Below are positions 1-8,120 of a DNA stretch of 64,000 nucleotides, one piece after another. Positions within the stretch are counted from its first letter, which is position 1; the number at the start of each line of letters is the position of its first letter. The notes below the pieces were generated by a model. That model saw nothing but the letters and a program-made list of their open reading frames with translations, did no database searches and was not told the DNA's origin. The DNA comes from CAYRGY01 sp964424075 (lineage in GTDB: Bacteria; Patescibacteriota; Gracilibacteria; UBA1369): positions 62,001-126,000 of the forward strand of contig CAYRGY010000003.1 of assembly GCA_964424075.1 (NCBI GenBank). Reading direction: 5' to 3'. The position numbers and the translations under genes are program-made.

Positions 1-2
1 CC

Positions 3-527
3 TCAATTCGCTCAGCTAAAAACATGCTTAATGAATTGATCAGCGGAAAAGATTCAGGGCCGACCAAAATGGAACAAATGGCCGAGAAAGTCGGCACACA
101 TACAAACACTGGTAAACAGCATATAATCGAAGGTGTCTTTGATGGTCAAAATATGGTCGGACCGGATAAAAAGGTTTATTCTGTCCCGGCTAACTACGCT
201 TCCAAATCCAAGCTAATTCAAGGCGACGTCCTAAAACTAACCATCACTGAAGACGGCACCTTTCTTTATAAACAAATCGGACCTGTACAAAGACAAAAAA
301 TTGTTGGTGTCCTCACCTATGACGATGGTCAGTATCGTGTAATTGCCAAAGGAAAATCCTTTAAAGTCCTGCTGGCCTCAGTCACATACTTTAAAGCTGA
401 AATTGGCGATAGAGTGACAATCATTGTGCCTGAACTGGAAGAAAGTGAATGGGCGGCTATTGAAAATGTGCTTCCCAAGGTAGATGGAGATGAAGAATTT
501 CCAGAGGATGAGTTTAGCGAAAGCTAA
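3..527 (+). CDS. conserved hypothetical protein, 5' end outside window
   Basis: The frame is open from the window edge (codons from base 3), and the first ATG is at 24, so the protein either starts there (167 aa) or, more likely, upstream. I do not recognise an assigned function. From memory, similar small beta-rich proteins with the phrases 'VGPDKKVYSVPANYASKSKL' and 'LKLTITEDGTF' recur in CPR genomes and are sometimes loosely called ribosomal protein L7/L12-like; that label is not supported by anything visible here. The C-terminal 20 residues are very acidic. It is 45 bases upstream of pilT on the same strand, with an A-rich gap and no promoter that I can read, so the two may be co-transcribed. 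Confidence 0.7.
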   Translation, partial: SIRSAKNMLNELISGKDSGPTKMEQMAEKVGTHTNTGKQHIIEGVFDGQNMVGPDKKVYSVPANYASKSKLIQGDVLKLTITEDGTFLYKQIGPVQRQKIVGVLTYDDGQYRVIAKGKSFKVLLASVTYFKAEIGDRVTIIVPELEESEWAAIENVLPKVDGDEEFPEDEFSES

Positions 528-572
528 AAATATTCTCCTCAAATCAAAAATCAAAAAATAAAAAACAAAACA

Positions 573-1625
573 ATGGCTCAACTAGATAAAATCTTCCGCA
601 CTGCGGTTCAATATAAAGCGTCGGATGTATACATAACCACCGGCTCCAAACCAATTCTTCGTATTAATGGTGACTTAGTCGCTATTGAAGAACATGAAAT
701 TCTCAACAAAAAAGTAGCTGAAGACTATATTTTGGAAATTCTCAATGACCATCAAAAAGAAGAATTTGCCAATAAGCTGGAACTAGACATTTCCTACGAA
801 TCATCCGGCATCGCCCGATTTCGTGTCAATATCTTCGTTCAACGTAAAGGAATTGCAGCAGCATTCCGTGTTATCCCCGAACAAGTTATCACTCTTGATG
901 AACTGGGCCTTCCCGAACAGCTCAAAAGAATTTGTAAACAAGCAAATGGACTTGTTCTAGTCACAGGTTCCACCGGTTCAGGTAAATCAACCACAATGGC
1001 AGCCATGATCAACGAAGTAAACGAGAATTCCGCCGAACACATCATTACCATTGAAGATCCGATTGAGTACATTCATGAAAATAAAAAATCAATAATTGAA
1101 CAACGTGAAGTTGGATCCCACACACTTGGCTTCACTCCGGCACTACGTTCAGCACTTCGTGAAGACCCGGACGTCATTCTGGTCGGTGAAATGCGTGACC
1201 TGGAAACTATTCAACTTGCCTTAACAGCAGCTGAAACAGGACATTTAGTCTTTGGAACATTGCATACCAACGGCGCAGCCAAATCCATCGACCGTATCAT
1301 TGATGCTTTTCCAACTAATCAGCAAAACCAAATCCGTATGCAGCTTTCTGAAAGTCTCCAAGCTGTCGTATGGCAAACTTTGATGAAAACCAAAGATAAA
1401 GGAGGTCGTGTCGCCGCTCTGGAAATCATGCTTAATAACAACGCTGTAGCCAATATGATTCGTAAAAACAAAACTCATCAACTCGGATCAGCAATTGAAA
1501 CAGGTTATCGTGAAGGCATGCAAACCATGAAACGCTCCATTACTGACTTACTTGAAGCTGGCATCATCGACGAAGAAACCGCGCTCGCTCATATCCCTGA
1601 AGAAATCGAAAATGTTGTGGAATAA
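573..1625 (+). CDS. pilT: PilT-type pilus retraction ATPase
   Basis: Type IV pilus twitching-motility ATPase, a cytoplasmic hexamer that powers pilus retraction. The 350 aa length is normal for PilT. The N-terminal PAS-like region (about 1-100) is followed by the RecA-like motor: Walker A GSTGSGKST at 132-140, Walker B around 201-206 (VILVGE), and the His box phrase GTLHTN. It lacks the extra N-terminal domain expected of the PilB extension ATPase, so PilT is preferred. The gene heads a run of five pilin-like membrane proteins; the first of them starts inside its last codons. Core pilus genes (pilN, pilO, pilC, prepilins) lie on the other strand at 6.2-11.9 kb, so the system is split. No pilB, pilM or pilD is in the window. 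Confidence 0.95.
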   Translation: MAQLDKIFRTAVQYKASDVYITTGSKPILRINGDLVAIEEHEILNKKVAEDYILEILNDHQKEEFANKLELDISYESSGIARFRVNIFVQRKGIAAAFRVIPEQVITLDELGLPEQLKRICKQANGLVLVTGSTGSGKSTTMAAMINEVNENSAEHIITIEDPIEYIHENKKSIIEQREVGSHTLGFTPALRSALREDPDVILVGEMRDLETIQLALTAAETGHLVFGTLHTNGAAKSIDRIIDAFPTNQQNQIRMQLSESLQAVVWQTLMKTKDKGGRVAALEIMLNNNAVANMIRKNKTHQLGSAIETGYREGMQTMKRSITDLLEAGIIDEETALAHIPEEIENVVE

Positions 1626-2193
1626 ACTAAAACGAGGGGTTGGTGTTTTGCTAGTATTACTAACAATTTTTAGTGTTTCAGATATCGTTTTGGCACAAAA
1701 GGGAGAGCGGTCATTACAAGATGAACTTGCTACCTATAAATCTGACGATACTGGACAATCCCCAGAAAAAATCGAAAATGACCTTGAATCCCAAGGAGGA
1801 ATTGATGAAATGTTGGAAACAGCGGAAAGCGAAGCCGCAGCATTAAGTTCAGCCTCTATTAATGAAGTTGAAAGCTACGAGTCTACAAAATTTCCTGTTA
1901 ATCCACTTCTAAACTACTCGGGGTCGCAAGGTACTCAAAAATCCGAATACTTAGAAGAAAATAAAAATCCCATCGGCGCATTTGTAGTCCAGATAATCAA
2001 CTTTTTGACACTTACTTCAGCATCACTCAGTTTCTTAATTGTCATTATAGGCGGCTTCATGATTATGACAGCTACAGGTAATGAAACTCAAATGAACAAG
2101 GGAAAAGAGGTTGTAATGTATGCAATCATTGGCCTCGTAATCAGTCTTTCTGCATTTTTCATAGTTGCCTTCGTTCAAAGCCTCTTTTTCTAA
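1612..2193 (+). CDS. two-helix pilin-like membrane protein 1 (T4SS-pilin type)
   Basis: 193 aa secreted membrane protein. The first 29 residues form a signal peptide ending in VLAQ; the middle (30-120) is hydrophilic and Ser/Glu rich; the C-terminal 75 residues carry two transmembrane helices separated by a short polar loop with 'MNKGKEVVMYAIIGL'. This two-helix layout, with a lysine-rich turn and a second helix that begins Y-A-x-x-G-L, matches the small proteins labelled type IV secretion pilin (TrbC/VirB2-like) in CPR genomes. I chose the ATG at 1612, which overlaps the pilT 3' end by 14 bases, because it places the signal peptide at the N-terminus; the ATG at 1552 would add 20 residues lying inside the pilT reading region. 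Function beyond 'pilin-like' is inferred. Confidence 0.75.
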   Translation: MLWNKLKRGVGVLLVLLTIFSVSDIVLAQKGERSLQDELATYKSDDTGQSPEKIENDLESQGGIDEMLETAESEAAALSSASINEVESYESTKFPVNPLLNYSGSQGTQKSEYLEENKNPIGAFVVQIINFLTLTSASLSFLIVIIGGFMIMTATGNETQMNKGKEVVMYAIIGLVISLSAFFIVAFVQSLFF

Positions 2194-2194
2194 T

Positions 2195-2893
2195 ATGTTT
2201 TTAAAAAGACTTCTACAATTTGTATTAATAACAATAGCTCTAAGCATTATACCTCAATCTGTGAATGCTCAAGATGGGGTTATTTCTTGCATTCTTCTGA
2301 ATAACCAAGACTTTGCCGCCGTAGGTTTAGAAGACGTCAAAGAAGAATTGGAAAAAAAATTGATAGTAATAACAGAGGAGGCGATCGGCCCTGAAATTAA
2401 CGATTTTAGTAAGCGTTGTGCAAGAAACATTACTTGTGTGCAGTATAAGAAAAGATCACCTGGTGATGGGGGTCAAAACACCAACACTCCATCAGAAATA
2501 AAAAAAACTTGCTATACTGAATATGCTGAAACCTGCCCAGCTACAACCAGTCTCACACAAGATCGTATTAATAATCTTGGAACAGATTATGATTTACAGG
2601 GCGAGCCTACAGTCACTTGCGAATTTGTAACAGCTTATGTTGCCAACTCTGGTGCCGATCTTCTCTACCGATTTATCGGCCTAATTTACCAATACATGGC
2701 CATACTAAGTGGTGTAATTGGCACTTTCACCTTGGTTTTGGGTGGCGTTATGATCACAACAGCCGGTAGCAGCACCGAGCAAGTCAATAAAGCCCGCGAT
2801 CTGATCACCAGGTCACTAATTGGATTAACAGTACTGCTTTTATCAGCGCTTATTCTATACGCCATTAATCCTAACTTTTTCATCATCACCTAA
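2195..2893 (+). CDS. two-helix pilin-like membrane protein 2, cysteine-rich
   Basis: 232 aa. A signal peptide (1-25, ending VNAQ) precedes a domain of about 130 residues with six or more cysteines (CILL, CARNITC, CYTEYAETC, TCEF), which suggests disulphides outside the membrane. The C-terminal 80 residues have the same two-helix arrangement as the flanking genes (GGVMITTAG, polar turn with NKARDLI, then SLIGLTVLLLSALI). The start at 2195 lies 1 base after the preceding stop; the longer ATG at 2165 would put ten residues ahead of the signal peptide and overlap the upstream gene. It is the only family member here with the Cys-rich insert, so it may be a specialised subunit, for example a tip or adhesive one (inference). 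Confidence 0.72.
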   Translation: MFLKRLLQFVLITIALSIIPQSVNAQDGVISCILLNNQDFAAVGLEDVKEELEKKLIVITEEAIGPEINDFSKRCARNITCVQYKKRSPGDGGQNTNTPSEIKKTCYTEYAETCPATTSLTQDRINNLGTDYDLQGEPTVTCEFVTAYVANSGADLLYRFIGLIYQYMAILSGVIGTFTLVLGGVMITTAGSSTEQVNKARDLITRSLIGLTVLLLSALILYAINPNFFIIT

Positions 2894-2894
2894 A

Positions 2895-3332
2895 ATGAAA
2901 AAAATTATCTTCACCATCATTGTCATTTCACTGCTTGCCCAATCATTTATTGAAGATACTGACATAGTCAGAATTGCAACATCAGGGACTGCTGCTGCAG
3001 CTCAACTTGCTCAAGCAGAAGGTGTAACCGTCACCCGCCCTCCGATTTATTCCGAAAAATATGGTGACTTGAAATTACCTTACAGCGAAACTGCCAGTGG
3101 CGAATATCTTCAACAAAGCCTACTCCCCAACATCACTAGCATTATAGTCAGTGTCACCGGTGGCATCTCACTAGTATTTGTTATTATCGGGGGCATCATG
3201 TTGCTAACATCTTACGGGGATCCAGACAAAGCAAAAAAAGGGCAAGCAACCGTCATGTACGCTTTGGTTGGGATTGTGCTTTCTGTGCTTTCCTATGCAA
3301 TTGTTGCTATAATTTCATCTATCAATGTTTAA
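2895..3332 (+). CDS. two-helix pilin-like membrane protein 3
   Basis: 145 aa, starting 1 base after the previous stop. An N-terminal hydrophobic segment (about 3-17) is followed by a short hydrophilic region with an Ala-rich stretch (SGTAAAAQLAQAEG), which is where a signal peptidase could cut. Two C-terminal transmembrane helices surround a polar turn with 'DPDKAKKGQATVMYALVG', the same pattern as its neighbours. The last 8 bases overlap the next gene. The tight spacing points to translational coupling and a shared transcript. Role as a pilin or pseudopilin subunit is inferred from family resemblance and from the pilT neighbour. Confidence 0.72.
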   Translation: MKKIIFTIIVISLLAQSFIEDTDIVRIATSGTAAAAQLAQAEGVTVTRPPIYSEKYGDLKLPYSETASGEYLQQSLLPNITSIIVSVTGGISLVFVIIGGIMLLTSYGDPDKAKKGQATVMYALVGIVLSVLSYAIVAIISSINV

Positions 3333-3771
3333 GAAAATTATAAAACTAGCTCTGCTGATATCACTGACTTTTACACTTTTCATTCCATTAGCCTTAGCTG
3401 AGAACGGAGATGAGCCCTCAACTAAAACCACAGTCTCATCTCAAGAACTTTTTGACCGCTTTCAAACGAAAGATGGTACTGCACCACCCAAAACAGCTGC
3501 TGTTGCTGCCCTTCCTAATTCATCTTGGCAAGCAACACTAGCTAGTATAGTAGTCATGTTGCTCAACATTACCGGCGCTTTGGCACTGATTTCTTTTACT
3601 GTCGGTGGTGTAATGATGGTAGTGGGAGGTCAAAATCCGGACATGCTGGAAAAAGGTAAAAAAATTGTCATGTATTCACTGATCGGCCTGGTGATTATTG
3701 CTGCATCTTATGCTATCGTGCTTGGAGTTTCTCAACTTGAATTCTTTACTACTTCAGTACCAAATGAATAA
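3325..3771 (+). CDS. two-helix pilin-like membrane protein 4
   Basis: 148 aa. Signal peptide 1-25 (ending LALAE), a hydrophilic spacer of about 45 residues (Thr/Ser rich, then Ala/Pro), and two C-terminal transmembrane helices around the polar turn 'QNPDMLEKGKKIVMYSLIG'. The start overlaps the previous gene by 8 bases and the end overlaps the next by 8 bases, so the array is translationally coupled. The conserved turn (K-G-K, then M-Y-x-x-I/V-G-L) is shared with the other members, and it is the best evidence that these five are paralogues rather than unrelated small membrane proteins. Confidence 0.72.
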   Translation: MFKKIIKLALLISLTFTLFIPLALAENGDEPSTKTTVSSQELFDRFQTKDGTAPPKTAAVAALPNSSWQATLASIVVMLLNITGALALISFTVGGVMMVVGGQNPDMLEKGKKIVMYSLIGLVIIAASYAIVLGVSQLEFFTTSVPNE

Positions 3772-4201
3772 ACTAAAAACCATCATCCTATCTGCATTCC
3801 TGCTTCTAATTCCACTCAGCTGTTTTGCCCAAATCGAATTGGATAATAAATTTAAACCTGATTATGCACCGACAGTGCTTATTTCCGATAAAACAAAAGA
3901 TAATCCGGCCAATTTTGGTACTGCTGTTTTGCAAACCATCGCTGGGGGTCTGCTATATCTCGCCGCTCCTGTAGCTGTTATCATAATCGCCATTGCCGGC
4001 CTGATTTACACTGTTTCCCACGGTGATCAAGCCATGATGGATAAAGCTAAAAACACTCTCTTTCGAGCAATTATGGGGCTTTTGATTATCATCTTCTCCT
4101 GGATCATTATCCGCGCTGTAGTCGACCTAATGTTGGCCACCGACACCGGCGATGCCACTCCACCTGCGGCCGAAGAACAAGCTACTGGAGATGGTGGTTA
4201 A
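3764..4201 (+). CDS. two-helix pilin-like membrane protein 5
   Basis: 145 aa, last of the five-gene array. Signal peptide 1-20 (LIPLSCFAQ; the Cys is not in a proper lipobox, so signal peptidase I cleavage after FAQ or CFA is more likely). A spacer of about 35 residues is followed by two transmembrane helices with the turn 'GDQAMMDKAKNTLFRAIMG', then an acidic, Ala-rich tail. The start at 3764 overlaps the upstream stop; a longer frame from 3698 would add 22 residues before the signal peptide and is rejected. It ends 17 bases from the convergent metG stop, with no convincing terminator between. Confidence 0.7.
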   Translation: MNKLKTIILSAFLLLIPLSCFAQIELDNKFKPDYAPTVLISDKTKDNPANFGTAVLQTIAGGLLYLAAPVAVIIIAIAGLIYTVSHGDQAMMDKAKNTLFRAIMGLLIIIFSWIIIRAVVDLMLATDTGDATPPAAEEQATGDGG

Positions 4202-4218
4202 CCAGTCATACTTAGCGA

Positions 4219-5700
4219 CTAACTTTCAATCCTGGGAAACAAAATTTCCGGTTTCAGCACTTCACCGCCTTCTTGAAGTCCTCCCCAATTCAAATTATTC
4301 CATTCCTCCTCAACATTAAGCGCTTTAAGCATCTTTCCAGCTGAATCCGGAATCACCGGTAATAGCATCAAAGCCAAATGGCGAATCACTTCCAACAAAT
4401 TATATAGCACTGCCTTCAGCGCTTCCTGATCAGTTTTCGCCAATTCCCAAGGCTTCTTATCTTCAATATACTTGTTAGCTCCACAACCTAAATCAATCAC
4501 AATTTCCATCGCCTTTTTAAAATTAAAATCCTCAAAAGCCTGATGATAGTTTTTCCAACCGTTTTCAATCGCTACTTGCCAACCATCATCTTCACCAGGC
4601 GCAGAAACTTTTCCCTCAAAATATTTAGCGGTCATGCACGCAACCCGACTAATCAAATTACCGAAAATATTGGCCAACTCTTCAGTATAAACTATATCAA
4701 ATCTAGATTGGCTAAAATCTCCATCTCCCAAAGTCGGTATTTCACTAATTAAAAAGAAACGCAGCGCATCCTTCCCATATTTCTGTATATAGAAAAACGG
4801 GTCCTTTACATTACCCAGCGACTTACTCATTTTCTGCCCTTCGGAAGATATAAAACCATGAACCATAATCGTCTTTGGCAACTCATATCCTGCCGAAAGC
4901 AACATCCCAATCCAATAAATCGCATGAAATTTATGAATATCCTTACCAATCACATGCACATCTGCCGGCCAATAACGATCTCGATCCACACCTGACATAT
5001 AATTTGGCAGTGCATCTACCCAGACATACATCAATTGATCTTCATGCCCGGGCACAGGCACACCCCATTTATAACTCTCTTTAGAACGTGAAACACTAAT
5101 ATCCTCAATATCTTTAAGCATATTCAAAACCTCTTTTTTTCGAAATTCCGGCACCACCTTAACAGTGTCAGATTGAATCAAATCACGAATTTGCTCCCTA
5201 TATTTCTTCAGTTTAAAAAAGAAGTTCTTCTCGGAGACCTCTTCCGGTTCCCGATTAGGATGAATAGGACACTTACCGTCAATCAATTCCTTTTTGGTAA
5301 CAAATTTCTCACATCCAACACAATACAGGCCTTTATATTCAGCCTCATACAAGTCTTCTTTATGTTTCAAGCGATCCCATAAAACTCGCACAAATTCCTC
5401 ATGCTTATCGCTAGTCGTTCTAATAAAATCATCATTGCTCGCTCCGATTTCAGTGGCAAAACGCTCAAACTCAGCCGCATTCTTGTCACAAAGCTCCTGC
5501 GGTGTTAACCCTTGTTCATCTGCAGCTTCGGCAATTTTCACGCCATGCTCATCAGTTCCAGTTAAAAAAAAGGTATTATCCCCATTCAAGCGATGATAGC
5601 GCGCCAGAACATCCCCCTGTAACATTTCCATCGCAAATCCCACATGCGGTACTGAGTTTACGTATGGTATCGAAGTTGTAACGTAGAATTTTTTAGACAT
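4219..5700 (-). CDS. metG: methionyl-tRNA synthetase
   Basis: Charges tRNA-Met in the cytoplasm. 493 aa, a short MetG without the C-terminal tRNA-binding (EMAP-like) domain. The class I signatures are HVGFA at 19-23 and KMSKS near 290. The zinc insert is present as CVGC and, some 15 residues on, CPIH, so one knuckle has CxxC and the other CxxH in place of a full four-cysteine set; His can replace Cys as a zinc ligand. The C-terminal helical anticodon domain (about 360-490) is intact. A primary-sigma promoter is readable 27 bases upstream. The gene converges on the pilin array. Confidence 0.96.
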   Translation of the reverse strand: MSKKFYVTTSIPYVNSVPHVGFAMEMLQGDVLARYHRLNGDNTFFLTGTDEHGVKIAEAADEQGLTPQELCDKNAAEFERFATEIGASNDDFIRTTSDKHEEFVRVLWDRLKHKEDLYEAEYKGLYCVGCEKFVTKKELIDGKCPIHPNREPEEVSEKNFFFKLKKYREQIRDLIQSDTVKVVPEFRKKEVLNMLKDIEDISVSRSKESYKWGVPVPGHEDQLMYVWVDALPNYMSGVDRDRYWPADVHVIGKDIHKFHAIYWIGMLLSAGYELPKTIMVHGFISSEGQKMSKSLGNVKDPFFYIQKYGKDALRFFLISEIPTLGDGDFSQSRFDIVYTEELANIFGNLISRVACMTAKYFEGKVSAPGEDDGWQVAIENGWKNYHQAFEDFNFKKAMEIVIDLGCGANKYIEDKKPWELAKTDQEALKAVLYNLLEVIRHLALMLLPVIPDSAGKMLKALNVEEEWNNLNWGGLQEGGEVLKPEILFPRIES

Positions 5701-5726
5701 GAAAAAAGTTAGGAAGTTGCTTGTCC

Positions 5727-5755
5727 AATTTAGGCTTTTGGTTAATCTAAGTCAA
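5727..5755 (-). promoter_or_regulatory. promoter of metG
   Basis: On the minus strand TTGACT (5755-5750) is followed, after 17 bases, by TAAATT (5732-5727). The predicted transcript start near 5720 gives a leader of about 20 nt before the metG ATG at 5700. No Shine-Dalgarno sequence lies in that leader. Confidence 0.6.
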
Positions 5756-5814
5756 TATCAGACTGCTTAAGTCTGACATTACGACAAATAAATATCGTTT
5801 TCTAGATTATCCTA

Positions 5815-6017
5815 TCAATTGCTCCTTTTTAGATCTGCCCTCAATTCATCCCCTAAACTTTTATCTTTTATTGCCTCAACATATTCAAATTTAAAACTAA
5901 TTAAACGTCATAAATACCACCTTCAGCGTAAACTCCGCGATGATAACGAACCAAAAAAACTGAAAAACTGACACATTTTGCAAATTCTACTTCCGATTGT
6001 ATTTCCGGCCTTTTCAT
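5815..6017 (-). pseudogene. small hypothetical gene broken by one base
   Basis: Starting at the minus-strand ATG at 6017, 38 codons read smoothly (MKRPEIQSEVEFAKC, then RYHRGVYAEGGIYD) to a TAA at 5903-5901. The neighbouring frame then continues from 5907 as RLISFKFEYVEAIKDKS and GDELRADLKRSN to a TGA at 5817-5815. One extra base after the GAC codon (about 5906) would join both parts into a 67 aa protein. No slippery sequence is visible at the junction, so a deletion in a decaying gene, or an assembly error, is more likely than programmed frameshifting. Nothing like a known family is recognised. It sits just after the terminator at 6030-6061. Confidence 0.4.
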
Positions 6018-6029
6018 ACTGATTTTTAG

Positions 6030-6061
6030 AAAGAGCACGATGATTTAGAGTCACCGTGCTC
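6030..6061 (-). terminator. terminator of the type IV pilus operon
   Basis: Read on the minus strand, an 11-bp stem with one G-U pair (GAGCACGGTGA from 6061, TCATCGTGCTC to 6033) closes a 7-nt loop and is followed by TTTCT. The orientation fits transcription of the pil operon ending at 6206. Confidence 0.7.
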
Positions 6062-6089
6062 GCTTAAGTACTTTATCCTTGTGGAGGTG

Positions 6090-6181
6090 GGTTGGCGAAA
6101 CAACCGATCAGACATCATGCTCGGGCATGTGAGCGAAAATAAAACGACAGTGAGTCAACTAGCGCTGCACCAACTCACGTC
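6090..6181. other. GC-rich stretch with three hairpins, possible ncRNA or structured 3' UTR
   Basis: Between the pilX stop (6206) and the terminator (6061-6030) lie three consecutive hairpins: 6146-6155 with 6173-6181 (9 bp, one bulge), 6116-6120 with 6125-6129 (5 bp, 4-nt loop), and 6090-6094 with 6101-6105 (5 bp, 6-nt loop). The stretch is clearly richer in G+C than the surrounding gaps, and no frame reads as a convincing protein. Together with the terminator this could be a small RNA on the minus strand or the structured end of the pil mRNA. A plus-strand ORF crossing it has no support. Confidence 0.35.
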
Positions 6182-6205
6182 ACAAGCTGCCGACATCACC
6201 AACTG

Positions 6206-7444
6206 TTACCCACTCTTAGTCTTATACAGAGAAAAATTGAAAACCGGCAAAAAGCTCGGCGCCTTATACTTCACATCCAAACTCTTCACCACCTGCCCGC
6301 CCCGCGCATTACCATTCGCCTTAATCTCCGCAAAATCCTTCACCATATCTTCTTTCGCAATCACCCGATAATAAATATCCGCATTCCTCAACTTAAACGG
6401 CTGCCGCAGCGGGTCCTGAATGCCCACCAACTGCGGATTGACCATATTGGTCAGGACGAGATAATTGTTATTGTGAGAGCTCATAAACGTTGCCATAGAA
6501 CACTCAAATCCAGGTCCGTTCTCTTCAATGCCTTTAATCTCAACTCCCCCCGTCACCACTTTACCCGCATCAGCCATATAACACTCTCTAGCCCCGGAAA
6601 CTGTTGGATTTGCTCCATTTTCATTTATTTTTATAGCCGGTGCTGTACATCTCCCCAGTTCAAGAGGTTCCTTTTTAAGTCCTACATCTGAACCAATACA
6701 GAATGGATTTAATTCATCCGCTCTCTCTGATACAGGGTAAAAATCCGATATCGACTCGGTTTTTCCATTATCGCCTTCTGGATTACCATAGAGTTTCCAT
6801 CTTAGAATATCAAAATCAGAAACTTTCAAGTTGCTTAACAAACTGGAATCCTCCAATTCTAACTTATTTTTAAAATAGGGTACAAAATACTGCACATTAA
6901 AATCATTCACATCAACTACCTCCCCATTCTTTCCATAACTATGCAAAGTGATAATATGCGTTTCACTCAGTCCCAAACGCCGATAAGTACACTCAGGTCT
7001 TTTTCCATACAAGCTTTGCTTTGAATATGGAATAGCAAATGGATCTAGTGCATTGGATATTACACAACGCTCTCCAGCCAATATTGATACATAAATAGGC
7101 TGATCTTCAGGAAAATACGGGATCATATCAGTTTGATTGGATATGTCGTATTGATAGTCAAATCCCGAATCTTTCAACGACAATTCTGAGTAGTAATCAG
7201 GCAATTCCGCCCCCTCCTCGTCTTTCGGCTCATACCCGGGAGGATTCATAGACATAGTCAAAAGCGCGTCTTCGACAGCAGCCTCAGCTGCATAGAAAGC
7301 CTTATTGGAATCGACCACCGACTGCGTCAGCGATATTTCCCGAATCACCAAATTGCTGATCCCGACAACAAAAATCATTAACACCCCCATCAAAAGCAGT
7401 GTCACCAGCAAAGCGGTCCCAGATTGTTTTCCATGTTTAATCAA
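6206..7444 (-). CDS. PilX-like minor pilus assembly protein
   Basis: 412 aa, last gene of the pilus operon. The N-terminus has the single hydrophobic helix of minor pilins (SGTALLVTLLLMG), followed by the PilX hallmark AFYAAEAAVEDAL near 48-60. Residue +5 after the Gly is not Glu, as in several PilX/GspK-type minor subunits. The rest is a large, mostly beta-rich extracytoplasmic domain with a few cysteines (for example GERCV, RPECTY, PFCIGS). The start overlaps the upstream gene by 8 bases. In other bacteria such proteins prime pilus assembly at the inner membrane; the exact equivalence to PilX is inferred from gene order and the N-terminal motif. Confidence 0.75.
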   Translation of the reverse strand: MIKHGKQSGTALLVTLLLMGVLMIFVVGISNLVIREISLTQSVVDSNKAFYAAEAAVEDALLTMSMNPPGYEPKDEEGAELPDYYSELSLKDSGFDYQYDISNQTDMIPYFPEDQPIYVSILAGERCVISNALDPFAIPYSKQSLYGKRPECTYRRLGLSETHIITLHSYGKNGEVVDVNDFNVQYFVPYFKNKLELEDSSLLSNLKVSDFDILRWKLYGNPEGDNGKTESISDFYPVSERADELNPFCIGSDVGLKKEPLELGRCTAPAIKINENGANPTVSGARECYMADAGKVVTGGVEIKGIEENGPGFECSMATFMSSHNNNYLVLTNMVNPQLVGIQDPLRQPFKLRNADIYYRVIAKEDMVKDFAEIKANGNARGGQVVKSLDVKYKAPSFLPVFNFSLYKTKSG

Positions 7445-8120
7445 AGCTACGCGAGGTTAAAAGTGTTTGAAAATCAATACTGATCTGCCGCGGATCATCT
7501 TCTTGCAAATCCGCCCTTTGCACCGAAATATTCATCCAGACTGCCGACTGAGTCTGTGTCTCAAACTTATTCAAATCGAATTCTTTAGTTGGAAACTTCT
7601 CAAAACTCAAATCCGTCACTTGCAGTTTTTTAAATTTGTAGGGGATGAAACCATCAGATTTGTTGCTCCATTGACCAGTATCATTATCCTGTTCCTCAGC
7701 GAATCTCTGGATTTTAACCGCATCATCATACTTTATAATTATGCTTGCTGTCTCATCCTTGGAAACAATCATTAAGTTGTCTGGCCCTAGAATTTCTAAT
7801 GAGTCATCACAACGAGTTCGCCAATTAAAATCATTTTCTTTCACTGAAGCATCAGACCAACGACCAGTCTGTAGAACTGCATCTTTCCAAAAATAACAAT
7901 CCTGATCCACCTTGCCATTGCGCATCTCGGCATTTACGAAATCCACAAAATCCCTTAGCTCTGAATACATCAAGCGCATTTCATTGGCTTCGCGCTGAGC
8001 TCGTACAATGGTGACATAGGAATTGGTCGCCACAATCAAGATAATCATAAAAACCATAATCGCCACCAGCAGCTCCAGCAAAGTAAATCCTTTCTGATTT
8101 TTCTTAAAACAATTTTTCAT
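7437..8120 (-). CDS. type IV prepilin-like protein (PilW-like)
   Basis: 227 aa. A short basic leader (MKNCFKKNQKG) and the prepilin peptidase site G-FTLLELL with Glu at +5, then a hydrophobic helix to about residue 32. The C-terminal globular part contains the paired cysteines DQDCYFW and RTRCDD. It is co-directional with, and overlaps by 1 and 8 bases, the prepilin genes either side. By size and position between PilV-like and PilX-like genes it fits a PilW/PulJ type minor pilin. It would be cut and N-methylated by a PilD peptidase encoded outside the window. Confidence 0.8.
   Translation of the reverse strand: MKNCFKKNQKGFTLLELLVAIMVFMIILIVATNSYVTIVRAQREANEMRLMYSELRDFVDFVNAEMRNGKVDQDCYFWKDAVLQTGRWSDASVKENDFNWRTRCDDSLEILGPDNLMIVSKDETASIIIKYDDAVKIQRFAEEQDNDTGQWSNKSDGFIPYKFKKLQVTDLSFEKFPTKEFDLNKFETQTQSAVWMNISVQRADLQEDDPRQISIDFQTLLTSRSFD

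Noticed and set aside
5758..5776. Hairpin TCAGACT-gctta-AGTCTGA as a terminator
   Set aside because: No T run on either side, and it overlaps the metG promoter region.
6070..6205. tmRNA-like 3' end (CCACCTCCAC on the minus strand)
   Set aside because: No tRNA-like domain can be folded, the TTCGA T-loop is missing, and there is no tag-peptide frame.
6081..6371. Plus-strand ORF crossing the 3' end of the PilX-like gene
   Set aside because: Its second half is antisense to a well-supported coding sequence, and its first half covers the hairpin-rich stretch.
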